DNA from: Drosophila miranda
Taxonomy: Eukaryota; Arthropoda; Insecta; Diptera; Drosophilidae
Direction: 5' to 3'
Assembly: GCF_003369915.1 (NCBI RefSeq)
Contig: NC_046677.1
Location: 18,742,913 to 18,806,912, forward strand
DNA length: 64,000 bases
Each line of letters begins with the position of its first letter. Within the stretch, counting starts at the first letter, position 1. Shown piece by piece: positions 1 through 12,053 of this stretch. A program made the translations under genes and the position numbers. The notes beneath the pieces are model-generated. The model saw only the letters and a program-made list of their open reading frames with translations. It was not told the DNA's origin and ran no database searches.

Positions 1-531
1 AGACGAAATCTTTTTTAGGGGAAATCCAGCCTGGTTTATTATCCCGGTCTCCTTTCTATGGTTCTAAGGTTTATTTTTATTTAATTTCCGTTAATATTAA
101 GATGATAAGAAGATGACATCCGAATGCAGAAATGCTGACACTTAGAGGCCTCGACCTGTACATACCCATTAATTGAAGAGTACATTAGTTTGAATATATT
201 TGAAAACTTAGACAGAAGAAAATGCCTCCGACATAAGAACACAATTATCTTATGGTTCTATTCCACCAGACTTAAAGATATCTTGCAGTAAACACTTGAA
301 CACTTCTGGAAATCATCGAAATACAAGTTTGAACTTCAAATACAAATCATAGAATTTTGGTACTTGCAGCAGCGGGAACGTAGCGGTTATCTTATGGTCG
401 GAGCTTGCTTGTGTCTCCTTATCGTACACACATACTTCTATAATTTTTCTCGCCCCAATAATGTAGATTCACGCCACACATTTAGTTAGAACTGGGAGCT
501 CATAACATACAAACGTTCCGCTGTTAAGACA
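1..531. other. left-edge intergenic sequence
   Basis: AT-rich sequence with no open frame or homology that I recognise. A TATA-like stretch (CTATAATTT, near 436-444) lies about 90 bases before the ATG of the next gene and could be its core promoter. That is a guess from position only. Confidence 0.3.
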
Positions 532-1038
532 ATGAAAAATAAAATAGCGTTGTTCTGTATCCTTGTGGTACTGTGCATTGACTGGCTATACGAAGGCAGT
601 GTCCGCGCGGATAGCGACAGCGACAGCAGCAGCAGCAGTAGCAGTGGAGAGCATAAATATAAATACGGAAAAAAGAAGAACAAGAACAAATACAACTATC
701 CCGCGTACCCGAGTCCATACGAGTACAATCCGTATCTCAATCCATACCCACAAAACAATTACAACCCATATCCCTACAATCAGTTTATGCCGCCCTATCA
801 GCCAAACAGTTATAGCCCGTATCCTTACAACCAGTTCATGCCACCTTATACACCTCATCAAGGGACTTCGGCTCCGTCAGCGGGTCCAAATCCAAGCTGG
901 AACTATAATGGACCTCCGAATCAGCAACCAGCTGTCTCTCCGGGACAGGCCCCACAAACGCAGCCCGCCTCAAGTATAATCAACCACTCGCTTAAAGTCA
1001 ACAAAGAATACAACGAAGACGGACACCATACATCTTAG
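532..1038 (+). CDS. small secreted Tyr/Pro/Asn-rich protein
   Basis: This is a 168-residue single-exon frame. The N-terminus is a clear signal peptide: basic MKNK, then a hydrophobic run, then a likely cleavage near residue 26. A Ser/Asp tract follows (about residues 28-38), then a Lys-rich stretch, then a tyrosine/proline/asparagine-rich region. That region contains two copies of a 15-residue unit, NPYPYNQFMPPYQPN and SPYPYNQFMPPYTPH. The tail is Gln/Pro-rich. A poly(A) signal (AATAAA) at 1051-1056 and another at 1062-1067 give a very short 3'UTR, which supports a real gene. The composition resembles extracellular matrix, eggshell, cuticle or salivary-type proteins, but I recognise no family and no catalytic motif. 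The overlapping frames in this region are shadows of its low-complexity codons. Confidence 0.75.
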   Translation: MKNKIALFCILVVLCIDWLYEGSVRADSDSDSSSSSSSGEHKYKYGKKKNKNKYNYPAYPSPYEYNPYLNPYPQNNYNPYPYNQFMPPYQPNSYSPYPYNQFMPPYTPHQGTSAPSAGPNPSWNYNGPPNQQPAVSPGQAPQTQPASSIINHSLKVNKEYNEDGHHTS

Positions 1039-1401
1039 GAATGATTTTATAATAAAAAAACAATAAACAGGAAGAGTAAACTACAACAACACTGTTTATA
1101 TGACGAACTTTCCTGCTTTGCAGACTTTGCACACACTGATACTATTATCAGATGATCCCCAAGCGATTCTCGAGTCGAGTATCAATCAGCTGAGTTCTGC
1201 ACATGACATGTTTACTATTCAGGGACCTTCTCTGCCTGATGTTTAAAAAACTAGTTCAGGAGCGTACTCATTTGAATCTTAATATGAACACATAAGTACA
1301 TACTGTCATACAAAATAATATAAATTTTTTCGTATTTTTCAAAGTTTTCTTCAGTTAGTATTTTTTTTTAGGTTTCATAATTTTGATTGAGGGGACGTAT
1401 A

Positions 1402-2071
1402 CAGTAATGTATCAAAATCTAAAAATCACATTAAAAAAATGTACACAAATTTAATAAAAAAATTATTTATAAAATTTCATAAACTAAAGACAAAAGAGAT
1501 CTGAGATTTAATACAAACAAAATCAACACTCGAAAAAAAAACTAGAAATTTGTTCGAAAATTCAAAAAATTCCCGTTCGGTCATCGGAAGATCTAAAAAG
1601 TAGTCATACTATAATAAATATTCTGTCGATTTAAAAGATATCATTATAGCTGAAAAGGTACCATTAATTTTAGATCCAAGTCAAGATCGCGAAGATTCAT
1701 TTTTCTCGTCCAAATTGGAAAGATGTGTTATAGTTAGGTGAAACTAAGATACATTTGGGAGTTCCAGCGTGATGACCCGAATCACTCCCAAATTCAATGG
1801 TCTTCATAGTCACCAAACCTAAAAGGATTGGTGGCTATAAGTCCAAAAATAGGGTTGTAAAAATTCAATCCGAATGGTAATCCATTGATCATTCTATTTG
1901 TGTCAAATTTGGGGATTCCATTGGTCGTAGGTCGAAATCACTAAATACCGTGGTGCCACAAAAAAATATTAAAATTAAAAGTTAATCTACTAGCTCTAAG
2001 TGTAAGGTTTCTAATATTTTCCAGGCCAACGTTAAAAAATTTTGTTTTGGCTATATTTTAATACATTACTG
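1402..2071. mobile_element. mariner/Tc1-type non-coding inverted-repeat element (MITE)
   Basis: Both ends carry the inverted repeat CAGTAATGTAT(C/T)AAAAT, with the right copy reverse-complemented. Each end is preceded by TA, the target-site duplication of the Tc1/mariner superfamily. The matching stretch with the TA and adjoining bases is 1396-1418 and 2055-2077, identical at 22 of 23 positions. The 670-bp interior is AT-rich and non-coding. The superfamily call rests on the TA duplication and the CAGT terminus. The transposase source is not visible here. Confidence 0.6.
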
Positions 2072-2191
2072 TATACGCTATCTATTACAATGATATCACA
2101 TATCGTATCTATAAAAAATATTCCAATTATATTAATTTTTGTATGACTGTACATAAGTAGCTGCAACATTGCTATATAAATAATTGTATAT

Positions 2192-2197
2192 TTTATT
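2192..2197 (-). terminator. poly(A) signal of abo
   Basis: AATAAA on the minus strand, about 46 bases after the abo stop codon. Confidence 0.55.
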
Positions 2198-2243
2198 TAT
2201 ATTCTTGCACAGGCAGGAAAAATCAGATTTACATTTCGTTTCA

Positions 2244-3972
2244 TCAGGCACTCTCTGGTACAACAACAGTATTGTGATTGTAAAGGTGTATGTTGTATGC
2301 GTAAAAGTGCGAATACTTCTGTATGCTAAGTATAAGCGGTTCGAAAGGATGGCATATAAAGGCACATAATTCGCGCGAATCAAACAATCCGCTGGTGTTT
2401 TCTCTCCGCGCCTTTGCGCTCAATCGAAACTTAACTAGCTTTGTGGTTCGATCCCGAAAAACAATAGGTTCGGCAGAGCACGGCTTTGGACGCTCCAGCG
2501 GAGAAATGAGCCGATCATCGTAGCTAAATTCATTGTATTTTAGATATGGCGATGGTGAATAGCTCTGAGTACTAACGGGAACGCTTCGATTAAACCTTAA
2601 CGCTGCTTGTCGCATAAAATTAATCGTTTTGTTGGCATCTACAAAGTTCTGCTTTAGAAAAAATTGCGGCGGCAATGATGGTGCATCTCCAGTATGCAGT
2701 GAACGCACATTACGCATTTGGTCATAGAATTGCAGTATAATTTGAAGCAGCTCCACAGAATCGTCTTGATAGACTCCCATAACTTGCTCGCCAAGTATGG
2801 TGTAGAAAACATAAAAACGGCGAGGAGTGGGGATCTCGCCCAACGTTAACAGCGGCGTAATATCATTGTCTTTTGGTCGTTTTTCAAAACGCAACAAGAT
2901 CAGGTCCCTGTTAACCAATTGCATCTTTTCCATTATCATATGCTCCAACTATAAATAGGCAAAACTTGTCACAGATCAACCATATGCTTCTTATAAAATA
3001 TATACTTACAAAGTCGAAGTTCTTGTAGAAATCCTGATATCTTTGACTTGATCTGGAGCTGTTTCCATCAATTTGTCTATATAAAAAACTCAGTACGCGT
3101 TGTTTTATGTGTGTAATTGGAAAAATTGTATTGGCGTCCAGAACACCTATATCTGAAGAAACTTCATCGATAAAGCCCCTTGGCCGAGGACCAATTGTGT
3201 CTCGTTTGACGAGGCGGCCAGCGACCACCTCATATATATATATGCACTGATATAACCTCGACATGATCGCTACCAAGGAGTCATGGACCGAAATGCCATG
3301 ATTATGTCCAATAACGATTGAATCTTGCGGCAGGAAGAGTCTGTCAGTGACTACGCCCAATACCAAATCCACAACAAAAAATATGTATGAGAATGCGTCT
3401 AGTTTGTCAAAGAGATCCGGATAGCTTATATAATCCGCTGTTGCCAACGCTCCATGCAAGATGCACATTGCTGCGAGAAGAACATAACGTCCGTTTTCCA
3501 AGAAAACACTAAATTCACGGTGCAAATAGAAGCGCCCATAATCGCCCTGGCACAAGCGCAGAATTCTAACATCATTTGTTGCGAATAGTCGATCAAATAT
3601 CGTGTTTTTTAGTGTGCCGGGGCCTATTTTTCCGGCAGTGTAGCACTCGGTTTCTCCGATTTCTGTTTCGCAAATTAGTTCTCCCACGCCCGATGCGCCG
3701 AAGCCTTTATATTTGTAAATATGTAAGCTTTTTTGATCGTGAGAAAATGCCAAGAGCTTGCTTCCGTCAGGGGTAAACTTGCGTAGATAAACAAGCGGCA
3801 CTGCCACATAATCTATTGTAAGACAGGGAGTGATACATTTGTAGAACCCTCGCTCATAAGTAAGGTATGGGCTTTGATTGAACTTGCTGCCGACTCTGGT
3901 GTAACACGATTCACGATTCTGCAGCATATGCACGAGATTTTGTGACTGCAGACGCAGGTTGTATGCTGTCAT
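2244..3972 (-). CDS. abo: DET1 homologue (abnormal oocyte)
   Basis: There are two coding exons, 3972-3010 and 2948-2244, joined through a 61-base intron with GTAAGT donor and TATAG acceptor. The product is 555 residues, the usual DET1 length (about 550). It has the N-terminal beta-propeller-like DET1 body (FTPDGSKLLAFS near residue 67; YLREFSVF-like YLHREFSVFLENGRYVL) and the conserved C-terminus CAFICHPFEP. DET1 proteins are nuclear and act with DDB1 and COP1 in CRL4-type ubiquitin ligases. In D. melanogaster abo is a maternal-effect gene linked to histone gene control. The ATG at 3972 is the first in frame, 52 bases downstream of a DRE motif. The C-terminal 15 or so residues after the HPFEP block look less conserved. 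Identity is confident. The symbol rests on synteny with ATP synthase g, Scar and piwi. Confidence 0.9.
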
Positions 3973-4023
3973 TATTAAATGTTAGTCTTTATTAGAAGTC
4001 TAGAGAATCGAAACTGTAAAATA

Positions 4024-4031
4024 TATCGATA
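4024..4031. promoter_or_regulatory. DRE motif upstream of abo
   Basis: The palindrome TATCGATA, followed by a second near-copy (GTATCGATT), sits about 50 bases upstream of the abo ATG. DRE (bound by DREF) is a common core-promoter element of Drosophila housekeeping genes. The assignment is by motif and position. Confidence 0.55.
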
Positions 4032-4297
4032 GTATCGATTATTATAATAGCACATATTCTGCTACCGCCTTTCTTTATAGTTTTATATACATATGTATGT
4101 ACTTATACACTTCTTTATGCTGGACGCGGAATTTTAATCGGAGTCGCCAATATCAAGACCATTCTACCATATAGTTGAAAGGGAAAACAATGGTCAAAAC
4201 ACAATTCGCTCTAGGGAAAACTTTTTGATTCTGGCGATAGTTCAACCAAAGACAGTATAAATATTTCTTATTATAGTTTACTGTCGTATTATTTAAC

Positions 4298-4303
4298 TTT
4301 ATT
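4298..4303 (-). terminator. poly(A) signal of ATP synthase g gene
   Basis: AATAAA on the minus strand, about 80 bases after the stop codon of the ATP synthase g gene. Confidence 0.5.
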
Positions 4304-4384
4304 TAGTGTCCAGATATTAGCGGATACCTATATCTCAAACAAGCACTTTTCATTTTGTTGGCTACAAAACTGGAAATGGGACAT

Positions 4385-4769
4385 TTAAACATTATATCCA
4401 ACAATGTGGCGCTTTCCGATGCATTCGCCAATGTAAAACCAAAAGATGACCTCGGCGGTGATAAGCGTGTTTAACCAAGCTTCACGAACGGTAAGGTTCT
4501 TATATGAGCCGGTTTTAGCACCCTTGACAATGTTGCCAATGCTCTGACGAATTGCTGGAATATCAGCTGGCGTTGGTGGAGTTAGTTCCACCTTGGCGTA
4601 TTTCAAGAAAACATCGAGCTGAGGCCTTGCCTGAACAAGAAGCCCTGAAAAAAATTGCATTACATAATTCGGTATTGTGTGAAAATATGCTTTTTTCCAA
4701 AACTTAGACTTTCAAATGATAAATCTTACTGTTTACAAGTCCCGATCCCTTTGTAGCCAAACTCGCCAT
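4385..4769 (-). CDS. ATPsynG: mitochondrial ATP synthase subunit g
   Basis: There are two coding exons, 4769-4730 (MASLATKGSGLVN) and 4644-4385, with a GTAAG donor and a TTTTTTTCAG acceptor. The product is 99 residues, the normal length of this subunit. The body PPTPADIPAIRQSIGNIVKG and the C-terminal hydrophobic segment with ITAEVIFWFYIGECIG (the GxxxG-type membrane helix) match metazoan subunit g. It sits in the F0 membrane sector and helps dimerise ATP synthase. A further 5' non-coding exon is likely: the minus strand shows a donor (CTTG|GTAAGG) near 4847 and an acceptor just before the ATG. The gene is known as l(2)06225 in older fly nomenclature. Confidence 0.92.
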
Positions 4770-4901
4770 ATTTTCGTGTAATCTAAAAGTACTTAAGATT
4801 AAAAACTAAAAGATTTAAAAGAAAATGCGAAAACCTTACCAAGTCAATGCGCGATGAAACAGAGGTGTTACGCACTAAGGGCTGCTGAATAATTCAAGAC
4901 A

Positions 4902-4909
4902 TATCGATA
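4902..4909. promoter_or_regulatory. DRE motif upstream of ATP synthase g gene
   Basis: TATCGATA lies about 45-50 bases upstream of the inferred 5' non-coding exon, followed by GTCGATCG. This suggests DREF-type housekeeping control, as for abo. Confidence 0.5.
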
Positions 4910-5049
4910 GTCGATCGAAACGCGAAATATCAAATAGTAATTATGATATACATCTAAAAATTTGTTTAATATCAAGCGAGTTTCCAATAAATATAAGATT
5001 GTAACAAATATCATAGTACATACGATACATTAAAAGAATAGTCGATGAT

Positions 5050-5291
5050 ACTACACTTAACTAACTTTACTTACTTAACTAGTCTGAAAGACAGTGCACA
5101 TTCCAAGTGCTGTGGCGTACTATTTATGCGAAAGCGGTGTCTTTCAACACCGTACATCAATTTATACTATCCAAGTCTGCAAAGTATTTATTATTTATTA
5201 TTATTTATCCGATCGACTAAACACCCAAACTTCGTGAGGACTCTTCTCTGCATTCAGACAGGAGTTAAGTTAGTAGCTAGTTAAGTGTAGT
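5050..5291. repeat. short inverted-repeat element between ATPsynG and Scar
   Basis: ACTACACTTAACTA at 5050-5063 is repeated exactly in reverse complement at 5278-5291, and weaker matching continues on both sides. The 240-bp unit is non-coding and looks like a MITE remnant. I see no clear target duplication. Confidence 0.4.
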
Positions 5292-6607
5292 GTCATACTA
5301 ATATTTAAGACTACATTATATTATTACATTATTTGAATGTTGTGCTAATTATTAACAGCTTCCATTGTATGGCAGGCTGGACAACAAACCATTTTTTTTT
5401 TGTTACTACTACTACTACTATTTTTATGACACACTTTGCTTATTATATTTATCAGGGCTGCTCTTTCTTGTAGATTACACTCCAAGCATCGATAGTCTAT
5501 CGATCGCTTACAATCAAGTGCACACCACTACTATAAAGGTGTGGAAAAATAAATTCCACAAAAAGAGCAAATATTTATGAATTTAATTTGTATTTATAGA
5601 GCAGTCCTTGTAAATTAAATTTAAATATTAATTTCATCCGAATCAAACGTGGCTGTTTGATGTTTTTTTTTTGGGAGTAGCGCTGAACGAAAAGAGTGAC
5701 GGGCGGTAGTGTACTAGAAAAAAGGTGTGATTAAATCAAATGAAGTGATGACCGAAACAGTGCAAAAAGAAAGTGCTATCATAAATGATCATAACCACGT
5801 ATGAATATTGTGTCGATTTAGTAAAACTGTGCATACAGCATAACGAAAAAGTGAAGAGATTCCTACATATTCGCATATGTAAATATGTACCCGCATGTAC
5901 ATACATATATACATGTAAATATGTATGAACAGCTAACCAAGACTTATACCATTGATTATTTAATTTGCGTTGGTGAGTGCACACAGTGCAAATAGTGGGG
6001 CGACCCAGATCCCATTAAATTGGGGGTATTGACTAAACTTTGCTCAGTCTGCGCTACGGTAGGGATGATTTGGGCTGAGCCTCTTATCACAACATGGAGA
6101 ATACCCATACATATCTGTGGGGTGTGGTCCATCGGTCCAATAAATGTATTAAATTACAGTCGCGAGAACGAGGCTGTAAACTTCGTTTCAACAGTGCACA
6201 CAAATTCAAAATGTATAACTCTATCATTCACTATTAATAGCACTAAAGCAGCATACGCCGGAAAGAATCCCTAGGGTCAATGGTTTTACTTTTATGATAT
6301 AATGTTTCAACAAAGTGGCTGACAGGACTGGAATAGACTGAATAGCTTTGAACAAGGAAGGTCCTGGAGTGGAACATTATTTGTTGAAATGTAACATTAT
6401 TTTTATTCTTGGTTAGATCGTTCACAAAATTAAACAAAAATGCGTTGACGAAGAATATATATTGAAAGAGTTAAGGTGGTGCTGCTGGTCATCACCTGAT
6501 TTGATTAAGTGTTAACCCAAAATTTAACTAACTTCTTCTATTCAAGTCAATGTGGACGCGTTAAAACCCGGTTGTGATTAGTTGGAGATTTTCATTACTT
6601 ACCGAGG
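5292..6607 (+). other. probable Scar promoter and 5'UTR region
   Basis: There is no convincing coding frame between the inverted repeat and the Scar ATG. CATCGATAG/CTATCGATCG near 5488-5508 resembles a DRE pair, and the Scar transcript probably starts downstream of it, with at least one 5'UTR intron. I cannot place the start site. The short open frames here are AT-rich and unconvincing. Confidence 0.35.
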
Positions 6608-9600
6608 ATGCCTCTGCCAAAGCGATCTATTGAGCCCGTTCATGTGGCACGATCCGTGTACCAACAAGATGAGTTGCAGTCGGTAGAGCTGGAGACGGTA
6701 ACAAACACCACACTCACGAATATTATACGGCAGCTGTCATCGCTGTCGAAGCACGCCGAAGATGTTTTTGGCGAACTGGCCCGAGATGTGGGAAGTATTG
6801 GCGATCGTGCGAATTCTCTCCAGGCACGCATCGATCGGCTGGCAATTAAGGTTACCCAGCTGGACAGCACCGTGGAAGAGGTGCCACTCACCGATATTAC
6901 AAGGAAGAAGGCCTTCAAGTCGGCAAAGATATTTGATCAGCAAATCTTCTCACGAGCTACAATGCCTGCCCCAATGCTGGAGACATACGCCCAGTGCGAC
7001 AAGCCACCACCGCTGGACAAGCTGAACGTCTATCGAGACGATGGAAAGGATGGCCTCAAATTCTACACTGATCCGAACTATTTCTTTGAGCTATGGCGAC
7101 AGGAAATGCTGAAGGACACGGAGCGCGTCATGCACGATAAAGGGAAGAAACTTAACCGGCCACGGCCAGACGGTGGCAGCGGCGGGGCCGCCGGTCGTGG
7201 CAATAAAAAACAGAAGACAAAAATTAGAGCACCGCATAATACTCGGGAGAAGCAGCGACAGCTCGTCCTGGGCCACGGCGAGACGTTGATGCCCAACAAC
7301 GTAATTTATCGCACTCCAAATTCAATGGTTAACGAGGAAGCCGGATATGGAAGTAAGTATGAACTTTCGCGACCATATGTGTACATACATAAATACGTAC
7401 ATATGTACCTATGATTTAATCAAAAGCCAAGTACTCAGTGCGAAAAAAAACTCTTTAAAAGGCGATCCGAATTCGGATACAATAGGAAATTTGACAATTC
7501 TCTTTATACGCACTGAATATTTGTACTTATCTGCACAACGATACGATAAATACAATTTACTTAATTTTTAAATATGTCCTGTCTACCTACGTAGCTCAGC
7601 TAGTCAAAATAATAACCACAGCGCAAGGCGCCGACATCGATATGCGGCACCAGGTTGTGTCGCATTTGCCCGATATCGATAGGGATAATGTCCAAGACGT
7701 AGGTACGAACGGTCCGGGGCTGCATAAGATAAACATGAGCATAACTTGGGCGGACATACGATACTGGCATTCAGCATTTGATACAAATACTCCATACATT
7801 CACTTGTTTAATAATCACTTTAATAAAACGCTAGCTCGTGTGTTTTCGATTCGTTCAAGCAACTGATAATCGCTCGCTAATATACGTATGATGTTTGTGT
7901 TGCAGAGAAATGAAACTAAACCCAAATAAAAAAAAAATTAGTTGTCTCGCAGACGTTCTTCAGAGTTTTCTAATTTTATTCTGTTTGAATATATGAGTTA
8001 CATATTAACGTATTAATTCATTCAAGCTGTTCATCATTTTATCATTGCTCATCTGCTTTACATAGACCTCGAATTTTGAAAGAATAATAAATTATTCAAT
8101 TTGGAAACCAAACGAATGTAATTTCGGAAATATATAATAGGAGCCTCCTGTGATGCCAATGCAGAAAAGCTACGAATAATCATACCGAGCAAATAAATAT
8201 TACAGCCAGAATAAAAAAATAATAGATCAAAAATAAATAAAAAAAAGAACAGTTGTAGTTTTAAACGAATTACTTCAAATCATCATTCAGACTTCGATCC
8301 GACTCACACTCAGACTCATTGTCGCATTCAAGTTCTATCGAGTACTCAACAATTTCATGAAAGTGTCGGTTAAGAAGTTGTATTAAATCTTTTGCATGCC
8401 ATAAGTTTTATGAACTTTTTTTGTTGTTGTGCAATGATACGTATAAAATTGACTGTAAATATGAATGGAACAAACAAACACACCTGATCATCTCATTTAC
8501 AGATTCAGTAAAGCCATATAATATGCTCTCACATTTGGAGAAAAACAGTAATCTCACAAAGCAAACCGCCGTTGCAATTACAGGTTAGACATCAAATCAA
8601 CTTAAAGAAAGCTCAACATAGACTCTAAATGTTTCTCATACGCATACACTTCTATCCTAATTTTTCCACGGGCAACTTTTTATAAGTTAATTTGGTTTGC
8701 CCAGACCAGAGAGGTCCCTCCAATAACATATAAATATATGTATGTACGTGTGTATGAAGTTGCACTCAATCGATATCGCAATGGAAATATGTACACATTT
8801 CTACACATCCTTATGTTCAGTTGAATCATTGTTTACAAACCCAGAAGACCCGGCAGCAAAATTAACATTCACTTTTTATTTGTCCAAATGTCAGATAAGT
8901 GTACAGCCGAGAAAAATAATTTTCGAGCTAAAGACTGAAAACAATTTCATAGTATTATTAGAACAACAAAAACCAAAACATAAAATATAGCATATTATAA
9001 TATGGTAAACATATTATAGTCTGATGCAATCCCAATTAGATCACTACAGAATAAGCTGTGAAATTGCATATGTGTATAGATTCGATACGATTCACTTCGA
9101 TGTCTAAAGGTAGCGTCACTTGCACGGAAATACTAAATTGCTTGTCATGTCATACATAGTACATACATCGTTTTAATACCCTTGAAGCTCGACTCTAAAG
9201 CCCTCTTTATAGAAAGTCTGTCCGCCGTTTCTGTGATCCTCCCAGTTTTAAAGCTTTATTCTTCATTTGGCGCACACATCGTACCAGAAGAGCTGGCAAA
9301 TTTATGTTTTCGTGCACATCACAGGATAAGATTTTGTCAAAATCGGATTAGGATGTCTGTTTAGAAAATAGATTTATTTAATGGTCGTAGAGCTTCAAGG
9401 GTATTAAACATTTCTCCGTGGTTTTTCTTTTTTGATTTAGATTCCATTTTGTGTAATTACATTTTTACCTTCGACCTAAGCATTTACGTACTTGGCTTGT
9501 TTTCTTATTTTCTGTAAGAATAGTTAACGGGTTGCACTCGTGACATTTCAATGGCACTAACGTTTCTGTTGCGCTTTTCTAGATATGGGTGTTTATGACA

Positions 9601-10822
9601 CGCGCCCACCGCGTCCAAACTCCATTGAACTAAGACGCAGCTACCCATCTGAGCACGTCGATGGTAGCGGCTACGAGCAGCATACCCCACAAGCGGCTGC
9701 TAATCAATACTCAACTTACGGCGGGAATGGCTTGTCGGCCGCACCTCACATGCATATGCAGCATCAGCAACTATACGATTCCGGGCTTTATCAGTCGCAT
9801 GCGTTATACGGTCAAAGTGGACAGGGTGTTATGTCCCCAGAACCGATATACGGGCCGGGAACGCCATCTCGCAATAAACCCCGACCTTCGCAGCCACCAC
9901 CAGCACCACCTTCAAATGGCAGTGGAGGCGGCACACCTACTGCCTCAAACGCAAATACTCCGACGCGAGGTCGAAGTATGTCGACAAGTCGTGATGCGTT
10001 GCCACCGCCGCCGCCAGTTCCAGATGCAGTTTCACCATTGTCATCAATGAACGGCGCTAACAATAGCCATATGTCTGTTAAACTACTGGGGCGCACAAAC
10101 AGTGCATCGCGAGCTGGATCTCCGCAGATGGCTCCCAGCAACAGCGCCCATAATGCAAATGACCTTGTTATGGCGCAACTAAGTAATACATTTAACAGCA
10201 TTGGCATGACAGGAAACCAACTGAACTCTCTGAGCGACTTACCTCCGCCACCACCAGTGCCCGATCAGGTTTGTTAGATTATTATTTTTAATTTGATTGC
10301 TCGGCCTCAACTTTTTCAATTTATCCTGTAGCACCTACCCAAACTGTCTTCACCAAATACGGCACCACCACCGCCGCCACCACCACCACCTGTAGATGAA
10401 GGCTTAGGCAGTCTTCATACAATGCGTCCACACCAAGTTCTACCCAAAACGCCTGCCAATGGCGAAATGCAGCAAGGGCTAAATGGTGGGTCGCACATTG
10501 TGAGTGCCAAGAAGTTACTGCCTCCATTCCACGATCCCCGCAACGATTTAATGAAAGCTATTCGAGATGGTAAGTGGCATTTGGTAATCAATAAACTAGT
10601 TACGGCCGAGCTAGTTCACAATTTAATTTAATCTTAATTGCAGGCATCACTCTGCGTAAGGTGGAAAAGTCCGAGCAGAAGGAGATCGAACGCAACACAG
10701 CACCCCTTGATGTGGCATCGATCTTGGCAAGACGCGTGGCGATTGAGTTGTCCGAGTCTGAAGATTCGGATAGTGAAGACGACAGCGAAGGTTGGATGGA
10801 GCCCAACGAAACATCGGCTTGA
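6608..10822 (+). CDS. SCAR: SCAR/WAVE actin nucleation-promoting factor
   Basis: Four coding exons are inferred: 6608-7352, 9583-10268, 10332-10569 and 10644-10822, giving 615 residues. The N-terminal SCAR homology domain is clear (MPLPKRSIEPVHVARSV, then the heptad-rich IIRQLSSLSKHAEDVFGEL). A basic stretch follows (KKQKTKIRAPHN), then a Ser/Thr/Pro-rich centre with several polyproline runs (PPPPPVPD, PPPPPPPPPP). The end is a WH2 motif (RNDLMKAIRDGITLRKVE, split by intron 3) and an acidic tail ending with the conserved Trp (DDSEGWME). The protein works in the WAVE complex with Abi, Nap1, Sra1 and HSPC300, binding actin and Arp2/3 to build branched filaments. Intron 1 is 2.2 kb and carries an inverted-repeat element and an unexplained open frame. 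All phases agree across the junctions. Confidence 0.93.
7573..7866 (+). other. unassigned open frame in Scar intron 1
   Basis: A stop-free stretch of about 97 codons ends at 7866. Its GC content is near 50%, unlike the AT-rich intron around it. The translation looks protein-like (for example ADIDMRHQVVSHLPDIDRDN) but matches no family I know. It could be an optional Scar exon, a nested gene fragment or a decayed mobile-element piece. Two ATCGATA-type motifs fall inside it, so a regulatory role is also possible. Confidence 0.25.
9172..9408. repeat. inverted-repeat element in Scar intron 1
   Basis: TTTAATACCCTTGAAGCTC (9172-9190) returns as an exact reverse complement at 9390-9408. The 237-bp unit has no coding potential and resembles the short ATACCCTTG-ended repeats dispersed in fly genomes. 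It could fold into a hairpin in the pre-mRNA. Confidence 0.5.
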
Positions 10823-11508
10823 TCCCTGATAAATTCATTAAATCCGGTCGTAATATTAAAGAATAAGAAGAAGAAGTAATTCCAAAGAGAATTAATCCAT
10901 ACGTTGGTATTTAGCAAGCGTGTTCTGCAATTGGATTACTTAGAAGCACCAAAGCTTTTCAACCATTCTTATATAAAATATTCCTATTTCTACATTACTA
11001 TATACATATATTTTTAATCGAAAGCTAATAGATTGTATATACAAACGAGTAATTATATTATCGTTAAATTTACCGATATAGCAGTAAACATTAGGCATTT
11101 ACGAGTATGTAAAACTCGATCGGGTGCGAAATACGCTCCTGAATATTACGATGTGTCTAAATAATTATTGTCTTTTGTATTATAGAACTTGGTGTTTGGA
11201 TAATAATTTATAAATAATCGATATTAACACTAAACTCAATCCTATCCCTACCCGAAAATCTGAATATCCGAAAAGAATTTTAATGCAATTAATATAACAT
11301 TATTAACATTAAAAGCTTACTATGCTGTATATACGAAAATATGTAAAGATAAAAAGCTTCGGCACTTGATCACACAGATATAAATTGTATTATCTACATA
11401 TGTATAATTAAAAGATTTGTAATTGATCACGTATAAATAAGCACCTATGGATGTGTGGTCATATATTCAAACGTCTATAACATACATGTATTCTTTAAAC
11501 AAATATAA

Positions 11509-11514
11509 AATAAA
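11509..11514 (+). terminator. poly(A) signal of Scar
   Basis: AATAAA about 690 bases after the Scar stop codon. The interval is AT-rich and lacks other genes, so a long 3'UTR is likely. Confidence 0.4.
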
Positions 11515-12053
11515 GTAATTATTACCCAACATTTACCTAAAACAGTTTCTTCCCCGGTATCAGATAAAGACCATTTGATAGTTCTTGGTGATTTTAACCT
11601 GTCCGGTACCGTTTTTCTGTCTTTGAGTCGGATCCGGCCATAGTGATGTTAACCCGAGCCTTTCCGCTCACTAGATTCAAGATTCCTACAAATTCCACTT
11701 CAATTTTCGTTCAAAAATTCGTGGCATGGTCGCGTACCCTACTGATACTTAAATTCTCTTTTAATCTATCTTTCGTCTATAGCCGCGGTCTGCTGCCTAT
11801 CTACTCGCGTTCAGTTACTCAGTTACTCGTCTAGAAAATAATAGATAAATAATACTAATAAAATAATAATAATAAATAAATAATACTCGTGAGAAATAAT
11901 AGAGCAACAAGATAACGAAAAAAAAAGCGAGTGAGCAAGTCGCAATTGCGTGAAAAATGTCAATGATTTTTAGCTCATGAACAAAAAATCATCAAGTACA
12001 ACATTAAATGCTATCTTTCAATATTCAAAAAGACCCCGCAGTATACAACATAA

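Noticed and set aside
563..979. 138-codon + strand frame and minus-strand frames overlapping the secreted-protein gene
   Set aside because: Shadows of the tyrosine/proline-repeat coding sequence; no signal peptide or family match.
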